A stretch of DNA of 32,043 nt. Origin: Cysteiniphilum litorale (GTDB lineage Bacteria > Pseudomonadota > Gammaproteobacteria > Francisellales > Francisellaceae). The stretch is from the NCBI RefSeq assembly GCF_003428165.1, contig NZ_QLIQ01000033.1, forward strand, positions 1 through 32,043, written 5' to 3'. Position numbers and translations under genes: made by a program. Shown here piece by piece: positions 31,260 through 32,043 of this stretch (the stretch's first letter is position 1; each line of letters opens with the position of its first letter). The notes under the pieces are model-generated. The model saw nothing but the letters and a program-made list of their open reading frames with translations. It had not been told where the DNA came from and ran no database searches.

Positions 31260-31798
31260 TTTATATTTTACATTTCATTTTTTCTGTATTACTTCATATG
31301 ATAATACCATATTTTGATAATTTAGATATATGCATTATTTGTATTTTAAATTCATGTCAAAATTTTCTTTATTTTTTCTCTTTAACTTCTCTTAAATATT
31401 TTTAGTTTTTACGCTCATTTTTAATGAAGTCGTTGCTATCGCTTTTTATCACGCTTTAAAATTTCATTCAATCGCCATAGGTTCGGCTTGTACAAATAGC
31501 AATCTAAATTATAACCAGTTAATTTGACTATATATTAATCTATTATCAATAGCCACTCCCTCACCCCTCAGTAAGCATACACAGTACGCACTGTTAGTGC
31601 ATTGTGTTCTTGTTGCAAAAAGGTGTGTCATCAACCCCAGTATTTACAAGCATTTCAGCGGATTAATTTTTTAAAAATAAAGTCGAAATTTTTATTTTTC
31701 AAACTTTCACTTTCTAATCTAAGTAAAACCAATACAAAATACCAGTGAAAAAAATGGTAAAAAGCAGTACATCAATATAATATATGACATGTAATACG
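31260..31798. other. 539-bp AT-rich gap with a short repeat
   Basis: No gene is seen. It contains GCACTGTTAGTGC, a 5-base inverted pair, near 31588-31600, and CTTGTTGCAAAAAGGT at 31609-31624, which repeats 28812-28827. Confidence 0.5.
31609..31624 (+). repeat. 16-bp repeat, second copy of the sequence beside the large stem-loop
   Basis: CTTGTTGCAAAAAGGT is identical to 28812-28827, and both are followed by a GTG-rich stretch (TTGTGAACAC and GTGTCATC). Both copies follow an inverted repeat. The pairing of a hairpin with a conserved following sequence recalls oriT or other strand-processing sites. This is inference. Confidence 0.55.
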
Positions 31799-31945
31799 TT
31801 GTTAACAAAAAATGTAATATATTGATAACATAAAATTAATACTTTGCTAACAATAATTAATAAATTGCTAACACATGATTTTATAATATAATATGATAAT
31901 ATAATAGTTCATTATAAAACCATGCTATGTAACATATTGATAACA
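31799..31945 (+). repeat. TTGNTAACA repeats at about 22-bp spacing (iteron or centromere-like)
   Basis: Cores occur at 31799 (TTGTTAACA), 31822 (TTGATAACA), 31844 (TTGCTAACA), 31865 (TTGCTAACA) and 31937 (TTGATAACA). The first four are 23, 22 and 21 bases apart, about two helical turns. The array ends 38 bases before the start of a ribbon-helix-helix gene. Such arrays are typical of partition centromeres, operators or iterons. Confidence 0.75.
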
Positions 31946-31983
31946 TAATCAAATAACACAAAAGGCAAAATCTAGGGGGAAAT

Positions 31984-32043
31984 ATGAAATTAGTAGGCAT
32001 GAGAATAGAAGATGATCTTGCATCAAGACTAGATAAGCTAGCA
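31984..32043 (+). CDS. Ribbon-helix-helix protein, N-terminal part (cut by window edge)
   Basis: ATG 31984 has a strong AGGGGG ribosome binding site. The first 20 codons, with VGMRIEDDLASRLDKL, show the start of a CopG-type ribbon-helix-helix domain (a strand with alternating residues followed by the first helix). The repeats upstream are its probable binding sites, so it may be an autoregulated partition or copy-control protein. The remainder is outside the window. Confidence 0.6.
   Translation, partial: MKLVGMRIEDDLASRLDKLA

Overview
The window is AT-rich accessory DNA, most likely part of a plasmid or integrative element of an AT-rich gammaproteobacterium. Relatives of Legionella, Piscirickettsia or Francisella would fit the base composition and gene types, but no gene fixes the genus. 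No rRNA, tRNA or CRISPR was seen. The plasmid-like genes are a ParA-type ATPase, a replication protein carrying an iteron-like repeat, a DnaB helicase, a resolvase, an ArdC antirestriction protein, a HigBA-type toxin-antitoxin pair and two ribbon-helix-helix proteins. They share the window with many insertion elements and broken genes.

Layout. 1-6217 (minus strand) is a replication and partition block. It reads parA, rep, dnaB, two uncharacterised genes and then a membrane protein cut by the window edge. The rep gene contains four exact 99-bp repeats. Each is built from nine degenerate 11-bp units with consensus GTTAACCGTTT, so the origin probably lies inside the gene, as in lambda O and P22 gene 18. 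6278-7317 holds a serine resolvase with candidate upstream sites and a leftover helix-turn-helix tail. 7332-7967 is an uncharacterised two-gene operon on the minus strand. 8036-12115 holds an IS5-type remnant and a secreted cyanovirin-N-like lectin gene cut near its 3' end by a 2.4-kb IS66 element, with the last ten codons still present beyond the IS. 12116-14172 is an MFS transporter translationally coupled to a LuxR-type regulator. 14477-17882 holds a nonsense-mutated pseudogene, unknown proteins and an exported-looking agmatine/peptidylarginine deiminase homologue. 18005-19550 is a small cluster around an Rpn nuclease. It includes a 44-residue protein that resembles the nuclease's own C-terminal tail.

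19721-24778 is a three-level nest. An IS4-type transposase gene is split by a group II intron, and the intron is split inside domain V by a 1971-bp element. That element carries a large serine recombinase and has 21-bp perfect inverted ends. Joining its ends in a circle would make a 42-bp perfect palindrome and would extend the recombinase reading frame by 46 codons.

25260-30266 is a plus-strand operon-like run. It has a candidate partner protein, a RecE-like PD-(D/E)XK nuclease, several small proteins (one with four cysteines) and ArdC. 30365-31045 is a HigBA-type module with an operator palindrome inside its promoter. The right end has one minus-strand ribbon-helix-helix gene, a set of TTGNTAACA repeats about 22 bp apart, and the start of another ribbon-helix-helix gene.

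Together the genes could support replication, segregation, addiction, recombination and evasion of restriction. The middle third (8-25 kb) is a graveyard of insertions. All functions are inferred from motifs read by eye; no database search was run.
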